Shown piece after piece: positions 45,373 through 56,708 of a stretch of 64,000 bases of DNA. This stretch comes from Tragulus kanchil (taxonomy: Eukaryota; Chordata; Mammalia; Artiodactyla; Tragulidae): contig JAIOJX010000032.1 of assembly GCA_022376925.1 (NCBI GenBank), positions 118,211,979 through 118,275,978 on the forward strand. The letters run 5' to 3'. Position 1 is the first letter of the stretch; the number at the start of each line of letters is the position of its first letter. The position numbers were made by a program, and so were the translations under genes. The notes under the pieces are model-generated. The model did no database searches, was not told the DNA's origin, and saw only the letters and a program-made list of their open reading frames with translations.

Positions 45373-46347
45373 ATGTCCTCTTCTTACCCCAGAAGGAAGG
45401 CCACCCATACCCGAGGTTGGAAAAATCACAGCTCTGTAACTGAGTTTATCCTCCTGGGCTTCTCCAGAAATCCCAGAACCAACTGGATCCTTTTCTTCCT
45501 CTTCCTCTTCCTTTACTTGTTTACAGTCCTGGGTAATGGACTCATTGTGACCTTGATCAGAGAAGATGCACGCCTCCACACCCCCATGTACTTCTTCCTC
45601 AGCATCCTCTCTCTACTGGATCTCAGCTATGCTACCACCACAGTGCCCCAGATGTTGATCCATCTAATAAGCAAGAATAAAACTATCTCTTATGCTGGAT
45701 GTGTAGTCCAGATGTACATTTTCCTGACCTTAGGCATTACTGAGACCTGGATTTTTGCAGCCATGGCCTATGACAGATATGTTGCCATATGCTACCCACT
45801 CCATTATGGAGTCAAGATGAGCCAAGCCCTGTGTGTACTCCTGGCAGTCAGCTCTGCCCTTTGTGGTCTCACCTGTGCCCTAGTCTACACAGTCTTTGCC
45901 ATGAATCTGCCTTACTGTGGCCCCAATGAGATCAATCACTTTTTTTGTGAAATTCCTGCTGTCTTGAAGTTGGCTTGTGCAGATACATCCCTCAATGACC
46001 AAGTGGACTTTATCTTGGGCTTCATCTTACTCCTGATTCCACTGTCTCTCATCCTGGCCTCATATATTCGTATCTTCATTGCTATTTTAAAGATTCACTC
46101 CACCCAAGGTCGAATCAAGGCCTTCTCTACCTGTGCCTCACACATCACTGTGGTCATCATGTTTTGTATTCCATGCATGGTCATGTATATGAGGCCTGGT
46201 TCTGAAGCCTCCCCAGAGGACGACAAGAAACTGGCCCTATTCTACAATGTCATTTCTGCCTTCCTCAACCCCATCATCTACAGCCTCCGGAACAAGGATG
46301 TGAAGAGGGCTTTCCTCAAGTTGGTTAGAATGAGTGAGGACACTTAG
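45373..46347 (+). CDS. Olfactory receptor, family 2-like (OR-B)
   Basis: Intact 324-residue odorant GPCR. Marks: N18-H-S glycosylation site, LHTPMY at 68-73, disulfide cysteine C110, MAYDRYVAIC at 131-140 (canonical), KAFSTCASH at 249-257, NPIIYSLRN at 299-307. The C-terminal tail is RAFLKLVRMSEDT, differing from the GW(A/S)R(A/T)PE ending of the other two. The N-terminus (MSSSYPRRKATHTRGW) is 10-13 residues longer than in those two paralogues and is basic. The start used is the only in-frame Met before NHSSVTEF, so either the extension is real or a start supplied from an upstream exon is used. TM2 is preceded by LIREDARLHT where the neighbours have LDSRLHT. It is not duplicated by a ~1.1-kb block. 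Confidence 0.95.
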   Translation: MSSSYPRRKATHTRGWKNHSSVTEFILLGFSRNPRTNWILFFLFLFLYLFTVLGNGLIVTLIREDARLHTPMYFFLSILSLLDLSYATTTVPQMLIHLISKNKTISYAGCVVQMYIFLTLGITETWIFAAMAYDRYVAICYPLHYGVKMSQALCVLLAVSSALCGLTCALVYTVFAMNLPYCGPNEINHFFCEIPAVLKLACADTSLNDQVDFILGFILLLIPLSLILASYIRIFIAILKIHSTQGRIKAFSTCASHITVVIMFCIPCMVMYMRPGSEASPEDDKKLALFYNVISAFLNPIIYSLRNKDVKRAFLKLVRMSEDT

Positions 46348-46689
46348 TAGATCGTGGACTCGGACTGTCTGTGGTGCCTCTGATCTCTGTGTATACATCC
46401 ACACTTTCAATGAAATCACTGGACTGAAGCAGGAACCCAGGATAGGGAAGATACCTATAAAGAAAACACACATTTGCATTTAATTAGGCCATTGGAAACA
46501 TCAGTAAAGAAAGAACTATGTTCGAGGATTAAATACTTCACTGACTTTCTGTGGCTTTGGGAAAAGTCAACCCATTTCTCCAAGATTTAATTGTTATTAT
46601 CTGTACAAGGTATTTTAGAATGTTCCTTGGGTCTAAATAATAACTACTTTTATTGATTGCATTCCACGTAACAGTCATTGTCTAAGTAC
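46348..46689. other. 3' flank of OR-B, no gene seen
   Basis: Unique downstream sequence with no clear polyadenylation cluster or gene. Leads into the SINE pair. Confidence 0.4.
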
Positions 46690-46966
46690 TTTAATTTTTT
46701 TTTAAACTTTGGCCTCTTTTATCGTTCTTTTATTTATTTGTTTTCATCCATCTTTATTCTTTGGTTTGTGTGGGCCTCCTATTGCAGTGGCCTCTCTCGT
46801 TGCAGAGCACCAGCTCCAGGTGCATGTGCTCCAGAGTGCTGGCTCACGATTGGACACACCGGTCCAGCCACTCCATGGCACGTGGGATCTTCCTGGGCCA
46901 GGGGTCAAATCGGTGCCCCTTGCACTACAAGGCAGACTCTTTACCCATTGGACCACCAGAGAAGCC
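46690..46966 (-). mobile_element. CHR-type SINE
   Basis: Reverse SINE of the same subfamily as 451-715: 'gcacgtgggatcttcctgg', 'gcccct tgcactacaaggc', then 'ggaccaccagagaagccc'. It is followed directly by a T-run and a second SINE. Confidence 0.9.
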
Positions 46967-46989
46967 CTCTTTTTTTTTTTTTTAATAGA

Positions 46990-47315
46990 CATTCTCTTTT
47001 TAAAAATTATTTTATTTATTTATTTATTTTTGGCTATTCTAGATTTTCATTGCTGCCACAGGCTCTTTAGTTGCAGGTAATGGGGCCTACTCTCTAGTTG
47101 AGGTGAGCAGGTTTCCTGTTGCGGTGACTTCTCCTGTTGTGGCACATGGGCTCAATAGCTGCGGCTCTGAGGCTCTAAAGCAGAGGCTCAATAGTTGTGA
47201 CTGATGGGCTTAGTTGCTCTGCAGCAGGTGGCATCTTCCCAGATCAGGGATCGAACCTGTGTCTCCTGCATTGGCAGGTGAACTCTTTACCACTAAACTA
47301 CCAAGGAAGCCCTAT
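46990..47315 (-). mobile_element. CHR-2-like SINE
   Basis: Reverse SINE with TTTA-rich tail, 'gctgccacaggctctttagttgcagg', three degenerate 'ggctcaatagttgtg' units, 'gatcagggatcgaacc' and head 'ctaccaaggaagccc'. A truncated copy at 48187-48424 arises from D16. Confidence 0.9.
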
Positions 47316-47344
47316 TTTAATTCTTATAACAACTCCAGAGGTAG

Positions 47345-47500
47345 GTATTATTATTCTCTTCATACAGACAAAAAAAAAAAAAAAAAAAAACCTGAGGCAC
47401 AAGATTAATAAGTTGCTGAACACCATCCAACAAGAAAGTAACACAATTGAGATTTGAATCCAGGTTCCAGGGCCCAAGCTCTGGTCTATTGTATGATACC
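47345..47500 (-). mobile_element. MIR SINE with internal A21 run
   Basis: 'ttattctcttcatacagac', then A x21 (47370-47390), then 'cctgaggcacaagattaa' and 'gaatccaggttccaggg' fit a reverse MIR whose 'gaggaaa' core has been replaced by poly-A. Second copy 48454-48609. Confidence 0.6.
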
Positions 47501-47509
47501 AAATCTCAA

Positions 47510-48186
47510 GTAGTCAGTAGAGATTTTTGAGAGTCAACTGAGATAGTCAACTGAGATGGAATACTATTAAGGAAAATTGAAAATATACAGGATTATGATT
47601 CTAAGTCACAACTACAGGGTAAGATCCATGAAGTAGGAGCTCTATTGACTACTTCAAATTTTCCTCACCAGCACTTCATAGCCTAAGCAACTAGCAGTGG
47701 AATAGTAACTTCTCAATAAGTCCTTGTTGAGTGACTTCCTAGTCCTTCTCCATCACTGGCCTGCCCACCTCCCCAGTTCTTCTTTTAGCTCTTCTTTCAT
47801 GGAGCCTTCTCTTATTTCCATTGTACACCACTCCCCCACCATGGCTTCCAGCAATCCAGACTTTTATTTACAAATACAGCATCTTTGTGCCAGTTGCCAC
47901 GACTGACTTATCCTTAAATTTCCTCTGCCACCAGAGAGAACAAATGTAAGAGCTCTGGACTTTAGTCTTGACTTAATTTGTTGAGATCTTGGGAAAACCA
48001 ACTAATCTGTCTGGAAATTAGGCCCCCTCTGTAAAATGGAGTCTGATATGGAGATAATGACTGTAGCAGACTCTGGCTATACCATAACATTATGTTTAAG
48101 CTCAAGTAGGAATAGGCTTTAAAGCATAAATAATTGTATAAATTATTATTAGAGAGTATTATTAGAGCCTTCAAAATCAGATACCT
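47510..48186. other. Intergenic, L2-like traces
   Basis: No gene. Segment 47640-47900 ('acttcctagtccttctcc ... ttctttcatggagccttctc') has L2-like phrases. Its second copy is in 48749-49010. Confidence 0.4.
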
Positions 48187-49295
48187 TAATGGGGCCTACT
48201 CTCTAGTTGAGGTGAGCAGGTTTCCTGTTGCGGTGACTTCTCCTGTTGTGGCACATGGGCTCAATAGCTGCGGCTCTGAGGCTCTAAAGCAGAGGCTCAA
48301 TAGTTGTGACTGATGGGCTTAGTTGCTCTGCAGCAGGTGGCATCTTCCCAGATCAGGGATCGAACCTGTGTCTCCTGCATTGGCAGGTGAACTCTTTACC
48401 ACTAAACTACCAAGGAAGCCCTATTTTAATTCTTATAACAACTCCAGAGGTAGGTATTATTATTCTCTTCATACAGACAAAAAAAAAAAAAAAAAAAAAC
48501 CTGAGGCACAAGATTAATAAGTTGCTGAACACCATCCAACAAGAAAGTAACACAATTGAGATTTGAATCCAGGTTCCAGGGCCCAAGCTCTGGTCTATTG
48601 TATGATACCAAATCTCAAGTAGTCAGTAGAGATTTTTGAGAGTCAACTGAGATAGTCAACTGAGATGGAATACTATTAAGGAAAATTGAAAATATACAGG
48701 ATTATGATTCTAAGTCACAACTACAGGGTAAGATCCATGAAGTAGGAGCTCTATTGACTACTTCAAATTTTCCTCACCAGCACTTCATAGCCTAAGCAAC
48801 TAGCAGTGGAATAGTAACTTCTCAATAAGTCCTTGTTGAGTGACTTCCTAGTCCTTCTCCATCACTGGCCTGCCCACCTCCCCAGTTCTTCTTTTAGCTC
48901 TTCTTTCATGGAGCCTTCTCTTATTTCCATTGTACACCACTCCCCCACCATGGCTTCCAGCAATCCAGACTTTTATTTACAAATACAGCATCTTTGTGCC
49001 AGTTGCCACGACTGACTTATCCTTAAATTTCCTCTGCCACCAGAGAGAACAAATGTAAGAGCTCTGGACTTTAGTCTTGACTTAATTTGTTGAGATCTTG
49101 GGAAAACCAACTAATCTGTCTGGAAATTAGGCCCCCTCTGTAAAATGGAGTCTGATATGGAGATAATGACTGTAGCAGACTCTGGCTATACCATAACATT
49201 ATGTTTAAGCTCAAGTAGGAATAGGCTTTAAAGCATAAATAATTGTATAAATTATTATTAGAGAGTATTATTAGAGCCTTCAAAATCAGATACCT

Positions 49296-50060
49296 TAGAA
49301 AATAGTAATTAAGTTTTTAACAGTAGCCTGTATTTATCAACTACAATGTTACTATCAGGCTTATTGTGAGGTCAGAATATATGGGCTGGATACTAGTGAT
49401 GGTAACTGAATGCATGTACAGAGTCATACCTTCAGCACACACACACACACCTCAAAATTAGTGAGACACAATCACATCAGTGCTGCATTAACCAGGAACT
49501 AAACTAATGCTATCAAAATGAATTCAAATTTCTGTCAGTCTGGGGTCAGAAAAATATTAAATTGCTTTGCAAAAGACAATGCAAGATAAAAGTTATAAAT
49601 CAGCTGCTCTCTACATGTCTGATAGGATTCAATTATCAAAATATTCTAATTGTACTTAGCTACTTAGAAGCAAATTTTATTCATAAGCCAAGGATTATCT
49701 GTATGTTGAGAAAACACAAAAGACTGCTTAATGCTCACGGTGCACTTTACTCATTAGTGATGTTCTCCAGGATATAAATCTAGGGGAGCTGACAGCCTAG
49801 GAAACTCTTAGACTCCCCAAGTATTAAGGGAATATGGGTCCTAAGAGTGATATGGATGGAATTGTGAGAAGGGAAGAGCCTGCTGTAGTCCCAGGGTTTC
49901 CTGCCTGAAGGCCATAGCCTTGAAGAAGGGAAGCCCTGGGGGGAAGAGGAGCCTTGATTTTCTGGAGAAAAATAATGAAATTGTCAGAAAGACATTCTGA
50001 TGGTGTTTCCTGGAGGCTTATTAAGAAAATTGCTCCTAGACCATTAGAAAGGGTATGTGA
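49296..50060. other. Intergenic, no gene seen
   Basis: AT-rich unique sequence with a short (CA)n run at 49437-49452. No recognised gene. Confidence 0.5.
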
Positions 50061-50064
50061 AGGG

Positions 50065-50190
50065 ACTTCCCTGGAAGTCCAGTGGTTAAGATTCCATGTT
50101 TCTAATGCATGGGATACGAATTTGATTCCCTGATTGGGGAACTGAAGTCCCACATGTTGCACAACATGGCCAATCAATCAATCAATGAAA
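50065..50190 (+). mobile_element. CHR-1-like SINE
   Basis: 'gacttccctggaagtccagtggttaag' head, 'gaatttgattccctgattgg' B-box region, 'cccacatgttgcacaacatggcc' end and a (caat)n tail. Confidence 0.88.
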
Positions 50191-50299
50191 AGGAAGGGCA
50201 TGTGAGGGTCACCTGCTGAAACTACTGGGGCTTATTTCTTAGTGTTCTCAGGGCAGTAGAAATCCACAGCAGACCCACCTAATCCATCCCCCCTCCACC

Positions 50300-50470
50300 A
50301 CCACCAACATGATCCCTGACTCTGGCCAGTTCTGTCACCCCAAGTCTTTGCATAGGCTATACCTGGACTGCCCCTCTCTTCACACTTGCCTTCTATCTCC
50401 TTACTTATTTATCAAGGCCTCATATGAGTCTCTTCTCAGGAAATTTTCTAACTACTTTCATCTGGGATAA
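50300..50470 (+). mobile_element. L2-like LINE fossil
   Basis: 'cccaagtctttgcataggctatacctggactgcccc' and 'tcaaggcctcatatgagtctcttctcagg' follow the L2 ORF/3' pattern. Non-coding today. Confidence 0.6.
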
Positions 50471-50596
50471 AAGTTTTCTCTTCTCCTAAAAATCAGCACC
50501 ACCAACTAAGCACTCAGAGAGATCTTAAAAGGTTCAACTCTCAGCTTGTCCTTGAGCCCTTTAGACAACGAGAACTAACGCGTCAGATGTATTTGG

Positions 50597-50817
50597 AAGT
50601 GAAAGTGAAAGTGTTAGTCACTCAGTCATGTCTGACTTTTTGCAAGTCCATGGACTGTAACCCACAGGCTCCGCTGTCCTTGGAATTCTCCAGGTATGAA
50701 TATGGAAGTGGGTTGCCATTCCCTTCTCCAGGGGGTCTCCCCCACCCATGGATCGACTCCAGATCTCCTGCATTGCAGGCAGATTTTTTTACTGTTTGAG
50801 CCACCATGGAAGCCCAT
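50597..50817 (-). mobile_element. Bov-tA SINE
   Basis: Reverse Bov-tA: 'gtgttagtcactcagtcatg', 'gggttgccattcccttctcc', 'tcctgcattgcaggcag' and 'gccaccatggaagccc'. Confidence 0.93.
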
Positions 50818-51265
50818 ATTTGCATAAAGCTGTTTCAAATATATATGGCTATGAATACCCTTTTCTCTCTTTCATGATTTGGAGAAAAACAAAAAACCCA
50901 AAGCAAAACTGAGTGAACTGGAAATATAAGGAAATTTCCTTGCTCTGACCAAACAAAAAACACTACACAAAAATCTCCGACTAACATCACAAAATGATAA
51001 AAGACTAAATGCTTTCCCTCCTAAAATCAGTACCAAAATAAGGATACTTGATCTCAACGCTCCTATTCAAAACAGTAGTGTAATCCCCAGTCAGTAGAAT
51101 AAAGCTAGAAAGAGAATACAGGGAAGGAAGAAGTGAAATTCTGTCTATTTGCAGATAACCTAATTGTCTATGTGAAAAATCAAGGATTCTACATAAAAAC
51201 TTCTTTAAGTAATTAATTAGTTTACCAATGTTACAGAATACAGAATGAATACATAAGAATCAATT
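50818..51265. other. Intergenic, possible L1-like remnant
   Basis: AT-rich. Phrases such as 'acaaaaatctccgactaacatcac' and 'ttctgtctatttgcagataacc' resemble degraded L1 ORF2 sequence. No gene. Confidence 0.35.
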
Positions 51266-51269
51266 TGGG

Positions 51270-51520
51270 GGCTTCCCTGGTGGTCCAGTGGGTAAAGAGT
51301 CCACCTTGCAGTGCAAGGGGCACTGGTTCGATCTCTGGCACAGGAAGATCCCACATGCCACAGAGCAACTGGACCAGTGTGTCCACTTACGAGCCAGTGT
51401 TCTGGAGCACATGCACCTAGAGCTGGTGGTCTGCAATGAGAAAGGCTACTGCAATGGGAGGCCCACACAAGCTGAAGAATAAAGATGGATGAAAAATAAA
51501 TAGATAATAAATCAATAAAA
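51270..51520 (+). mobile_element. CHR-type SINE
   Basis: Forward copy: head 'ggcttccctggtggtccagtgg', 'ggttcgatctc', 'gatcccacatgcc', subfamily core 'ttacgagccagtgttctgg' and tail 'gaataaagatggatgaaa' followed by AAATA repeats. Flanked by 'aagaatcaatttg' / 'aagaatcaatttt', the likely target duplication. Confidence 0.92.
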
Positions 51521-51604
51521 AGAGGCCCCCCCTAAAAGAATCAATTTTGTACATCTGTCAATGAACAATTGATAACTAGAATTAAATACATAATATTATT
51601 TGTG

Positions 51605-51815
51605 ATGGACTTACCAGGTGGCTCACTAGTAAAGAATCCACCTGCCAAAGCAGGAGCCATTGTAGACATGGAGTTTGATCCCTAGAGGAGAAAATGCAAC
51701 CCAATCCAGTATTCTTGCCTGGAGAGCTCCATGGGCAGAGGAGCCTGGTGGGTTACAGTGCATGGGGGTCACCAAGAGTCAGACAAGACTGAATGACTGA
51801 GCACATGTGCACATT
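51605..51815 (+). mobile_element. Bov-tA SINE
   Basis: Forward Bov-tA: 'ggtggctcactagtaaagaatcc', 'cccaatccagtattcttgcctgg' and 'agtcagacaagactgaatgactgagc'. Confidence 0.93.
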
Positions 51816-51949
51816 ATTTATAACTGCATAAAAATGAAATTCTTTGGTATAAATGAATAAGACATGACTTATCATGCCCTTCAAAATAGTGTAAAGAGGG
51901 TAGATTTTACAGTAATCGAGATATAAGAGGCATGGCATCATCCATTAAA

Positions 51950-52310
51950 GAACCATGGCATTAGATTTATCTCTGGAATGATCACTCTGGCTCTCATGCG
52001 GAGACTAAAGTGGAGGAGAAGGGTACCAGCTGCTGCACTCATTCAGACAGGAACTGATGCGAAACTAACTATTAAATAAGAGAGTAATGGTTGAACATGA
52101 GAGGTCTGTATTAGACAAGAGGTCTTTATGAGGTAGACTCTAAGGATCTAGATCCTTCATTAGGAAATTAGATAGAGGAGTCAAGGATGAATCCCAGGTC
52201 TGGCTGGTCAAATAGACGATGGTATCATTCACTGAGATTGGGAACAGGGGAGTGGGGAATTTGGGGAGGGAAGGTCAGGAGGACAGATGATGAGTTTATT
52301 TGGACTAAAG
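51950..52310 (+). mobile_element. Ancient interspersed repeat (unassigned)
   Basis: 'atgatcactctggctctcatg', 'gaggagtcaaggatgaatccc' and 'ggtcaggaggacagatgatgagttt' are the style of an old, widespread mammalian repeat related to 41935-42100. Family not assigned. Confidence 0.5.
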
Positions 52311-52589
52311 GTGCTCGTAGAATTCCTCTTATCTGTTGAATTGATGAGTTTAGCACTCAAGGGAAATCTCTAACAATAGGAATCTGAGTGTCCTGAGCAC
52401 TTCTGTAGAAACCTAAGGCATTGGAGGAGATGGGATCGCCCAGAGGGAATATACGAAAAGAGAAAAGAACTACAAACAGAATTCTGTCCAATACTACAGG
52501 TATCTCATCCAATACTGCACCATCAGTTAAGTGACAGAACCAAGGTTTGATCACAGGTCTTCTGACTTTTCAGGGCTTTGCTCCTATGT

Positions 52590-52700
52590 TGGAAAAGGAA
52601 ATGACAACCCACTCCAGTCTTCTTGCCTTGAGAATCCCATGGCAGAGGAACCTGGCAGGCTACTGTCCATGGGATCACAAGAGTTGGACAAAACTTAGAA
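52590..52700 (+). mobile_element. Bov-tA SINE 3' part (copy 1)
   Basis: 'ggaaatgacaacccactccag' through 'gatcacaagagttggac'. The head is missing. Second copy 53666-53776. Confidence 0.88.
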
Positions 52701-52839
52701 ACTAATCACCATTATCCCCAGGTGTAATATTTATCAGCTGTTGATTCTGAGCCAGGGTCCATAAAGGATCTCTTGGGGCATATGCCCTTCTCTACAGGAA
52801 GTTAGATCTGTGGTGTTTTTTGTTGTTGTTTTTTGTTTT

Positions 52840-53108
52840 ATTTTTAAATTTTGGGCTCTTTTATTGGTTCTTCATTTATTTATTTTCATCCATCTAAATT
52901 CTTTCGTTTGTGTGGGCCTCCCATCACAGTGGCCTCTGTGGCCACAGAACACCGGCTCTGGGCACATGCGCTCCAGAGTGCTGGCTCGTAATTGGACACA
53001 CCAGTCCAGCTGCTCCGCTGCATATGGGATCTTCCCGTGCCAGGGTTTGAACCAGCGCCCCTTGCATTATAAGCAGACTCTTTACCCACTGGACCACCAG
53101 GCAAGCCC
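52840..53108 (-). mobile_element. CHR-type SINE (copy 1)
   Basis: Reverse SINE of the 451-715 subfamily, ending in 'ggaccaccaggcaagccc'. Second copy about 53915-54178. The long minus-strand frames here are antisense SINE translation, not genes. Confidence 0.9.
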
Positions 53109-54256
53109 AAGTTACAGAGATTTTGAGGCTCTAAGATGCCTGAATATAATGCAGGCCAGTACCCAGCCAGGTGTGATGGAGACAGAGTCCTGAGTGGGGG
53201 ATGAGTGCTGAGTGTAGCCCTTTCCTGTCCCCCATACCCCCCACCAAAACCATGGACTTTATGGTCCATGGAAACCTTTCCTGGCTTGCCTGCCCAGCTG
53301 CTCTCCTGGTATTTCTCAGTCCGTGCACTTGCTCTAATTGATGTTCCTATACCTAGCCCTTCAGACTGTGAAGCTAGTAGGGAGAGGCCTGTGGAGAATT
53401 CCTCTTATCTGTTGAATTGATGAGTTTAGCACTCAAGGGAAATCTCTAACAATAGGAATCTGAGTGTCCTGAGCACTTCTGTAGAAACCTAAGGCATTGG
53501 AGGAGATGGGATCGCCCAGAGGGAATATACGAAAAGAGAAAAGAACTACAAACAGAATTCTGTCCAATACTACAGGTATCTCATCCAATACTGCACCATC
53601 AGTTAAGTGACAGAACCAAGGTTTGATCACAGGTCTTCTGACTTTTCAGGGCTTTGCTCCTATGTTGGAAAAGGAAATGACAACCCACTCCAGTCTTCTT
53701 GCCTTGAGAATCCCATGGCAGAGGAACCTGGCAGGCTACTGTCCATGGGATCACAAGAGTTGGACAAAACTTAGAAACTAATCACCATTATCCCCAGGTG
53801 TAATATTTATCAGCTGTTGATTCTGAGCCAGGGTCCATAAAGGATCTCTTGGGGCATATGCCCTTCTCTACAGGAAGTTAGATCTGTGGTGTTGTTGTTT
53901 TTTGTTTTATTTTTAAATTTTGGGCTCTTTTATTGGTTCTTCATTTATTTATTTTCATCCATCTAAATTCTTTCGTTTGTGTGGGCCTCCCATCACAGTG
54001 GCCTCTGTGGCCACAGAACACCGGCTCTGGGCACATGCGCTCCAGAGTGCTGGCTCGTAATTGGACACACCAGTCCAGCTGCTCCGCTGCATATGGGATC
54101 TTCCCGTGCCAGGGTTTGAACCAGCGCCCCTTGCATTATAAGCAGACTCTTTACCCACTGGACCACCAGGCAAGCCCAAGTTACAGAGATTTTGAGGCTC
54201 TAAGATGCCTGAATATAATGCAGGCCAGTACCCAGCCAGGTGTGATGGAGACAGAG

Positions 54257-56708
54257 TCCTGAGTGGGGGATGAGTGCTGAGTGTAGCCCTTTCCTGTCCC
54301 CCATACCCCCCACCAAAACCATGGACTTTATGGTCCATGGAAACCTTTCCTGGCTTGCCTGCCCAGCTGCTCTCCTGGTATTTCTCAGTCCGTGCACTTG
54401 CTCTAATTGATGTTCCTATACCTAGCCCTTCAGACTGTGAAGCATAGTAGGGAGAGGCCTGTGGAGAACACGAAGTATTGGGATGGTATGACCAAGGACT
54501 TGAGTGTTTGGCCTTGAGCACCACATTGGGAGGGTGAAAAGTGAGCTTGAGGCTTGGGAGGGCTGCTGTGGGGCCTGGAGAACCTCTCAGAGGCTCATTA
54601 AAAAAGCTGTCTGATTTGTTCTCCCTGAGGAGGGTCAGGAGCAGAATACAGAAGGAGGAGAAGAATAAAAGAGAACCCAGCAGGCCCCAGCACATCCCTC
54701 CCTGAACACCCAGGTAAGGAGAGGAGGGCCAGAGGCAGGGGCCTGAACCACACTGCTCCACTCCTGGGCAAGCTGAGCTCCTCATATGTCTGACTGAGCG
54801 CCTGCCTGCCTCCACCTCCTTTCATCCACATTAGGCACTCCAGGGCTGTTGCCTGATCTCTCTTCTCCTCTGTTCACTGATTTCTCTGTACAGTGATCTA
54901 TGTATCTCTTTGCCTTTCTCTTTCCTTCTTTATTTGTTTTCTGGAAGAGTTCTTCAGCAGAGGGAGAGAAAAGTGGAAGGACATAAAGGCTGTTGCTCTT
55001 GGAACTGAGGCATTTGACTCTCCTCTGAAGCCCACTGAGGATACAGGACAAGACACTGGTAAGGATAGATAAAGGTATTGAGGACAAGCTATAGATGTTG
55101 GAACCTAGAATGAGGCATTAGAAGTGGGAAGAGCCGTGACGCACTCATTTGGGAAGGGGAGAGATGCAACTGCTTTTAAACGAGGTATTGGTATCCTAGC
55201 ATTCCTGTCTGGTACTGCCTTAGGCCAGGCCTTGGGATGGATGGAAAGGAAGCTCGTAGTAGGATTGGAGCTCCCCATTCATTTGCTTCTAGTCCCTCTG
55301 CTCTTTCTTCAATTCTGCACCATATTCTGGTCACTGAGTATGCAGCAAACACTAGGAGTGGGATACTTACTGAAAGGCTACTACAGTGGTCCAGGCGTCA
55401 GGCATCAGCTCCAGATGAAGCTGAAAGAAGGAGAGCACAGGAGCCTGGCAAAGTTCAGTTATAACTCTTTCAGGTGAGGGAATCCTGAGTGGGGGATGAG
55501 TGCTGAGTGTAGCCCTTTCCTGTCCCCCATACCCCCCACCAAAACCATGGACTTTATGGTCCATGGAAACCTTTCCTGGCTTGCCTGCCCAGCTGCTCTC
55601 CTGGTATTTCTCAGTCCGTGCACTTGCTCTAATTGATGTTCCTATACCTAGCCCTTCAGACTGTGAAGCATAGTAGGGAGAGGCCTGTGGAGAACACGAA
55701 GTATTGGGATGGTATGACCAAGGACTTGAGTGTTTGGCCTTGAGCACCACATTGGGAGGGTGAAAAGTGAGCTTGAGGCTTGGGAGGGCTGCTGTGGGGC
55801 CTGGAGAACCTCTCAGAGGCTCATTAAAAAAGCTGTCTGATTTGTTCTCCCTGAGGAGGGTCAGGAGCAGAATACAGAAGGAGGAGAAGAATAAAAGAGA
55901 ACCCAGCAGGCCCCCAGCACATCCCTCCCTGAACACCCAGGTAAGGAGAGGAGGGCCAGAGGCAGGGGCCTGAACCACACTGCTCCACTCCTGGGCAAGC
56001 TGAGCTCCTCATATGTCTGACTGAGCGCCTGCCTGCCTCCACCTCCTTTCATCCACATTAGGCACTCCAGGGCTGTTGCCTGATCTCTCTTCTCCTCTGT
56101 TCACTGATTTCTCTGTACAGTGATCTATGTATCTCTTTGCCTTTCTCTTTCCTTCTTTATTTGTTTTCTGGAAGAGTTCTTCAGCAGAGGGAGAGAAAAG
56201 TGGAAGGACATAAAGGCTGTTGCTCTTGGAACTGAGGCATTTGACTCTCCTCTGAAGCCCACTGAGGATACAGGACAAGACACTGGTAAGGATAGATAAA
56301 GGTATTGAGGACAAGCTATAGATGTTGGAACCTAGAATGAGGCATTAGAAGTGGGAAGAGCCGTGACGCACTCATTTGGGAAGGGGAGAGATGCAACTGC
56401 TTTTAAACGAGGTATTGGTATCCTAGCATTCCTGTCTGGTACTGCCTTAGGCCAGGCCTTGGGATGGATGGAAAGGAAGCTCGTAGTAGGATTGGAGCTC
56501 CCCATTCATTTGCTTCTAGTCCCTCTGCTCTTTCTTCAATTCTGCACCATATTCTGGTCACTGAGTATGCAGCAAACACTAGGAGTGGGATACTTACTGA
56601 AAGGCTACTACAGTGGTCCAGGCGTCAGGCATCAGCTCCAGATGAAGCTGAAAGAAGGAGAGCACAGGAGCCTGGCAAAGTTCAGTTATAACTCTTTCAG
56701 ATAGAGTG
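54257..56708 (+). repeat. Tandem direct duplication D18, unit ~1226 bp
   Basis: Copy A 54257-55482 and copy B 55483-56708. One C insertion (ggcccc versus ggccccc near 55912) is the main difference. The 54257-54470 block is present three times through overlap with D17. Confidence 0.95.
54480..55480. other. Non-repetitive content of D18, no gene seen
   Basis: GC-moderate unique sequence. The plus frame at 55124-55477 (117 codons) and the minus frames have no family I recognise and are duplicated only because of D18. The segment near 55380 ('acagtggtccaggc') resembles an ancient repeat. Confidence 0.45.

Larger units (their letters stand above)
47078..49295 (+). repeat. Tandem direct duplication D16, unit ~1109 bp
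   Basis: Copy A 47078-48186 and copy B 48187-49295, essentially identical, including a 21-base A run. Only ta is shared at the breakpoint. Confidence 0.95.
52319..54470 (+). repeat. Tandem direct duplication D17, unit ~1076 bp
   Basis: Copy A 52319-53394 and copy B 53395-54470, with agaa shared at the breakpoint. Differences are minor, for example 'gtttttt' run length at 52811 versus 53890. Confidence 0.95.

Noticed and set aside
53955..54815. 286-codon minus-strand open frame and its shorter relatives (52886-53269, 55367-55978)
   Set aside because: Antisense of a CHR SINE joined to unique DNA; no family similarity, and copies change with the duplication junctions.
55124..55477. 117-codon plus-strand frame, repeated at 56351-56704
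   Set aside because: The repeat reflects D18, not conservation; partly overlaps ancient repeat-like sequence; no recognisable domain.
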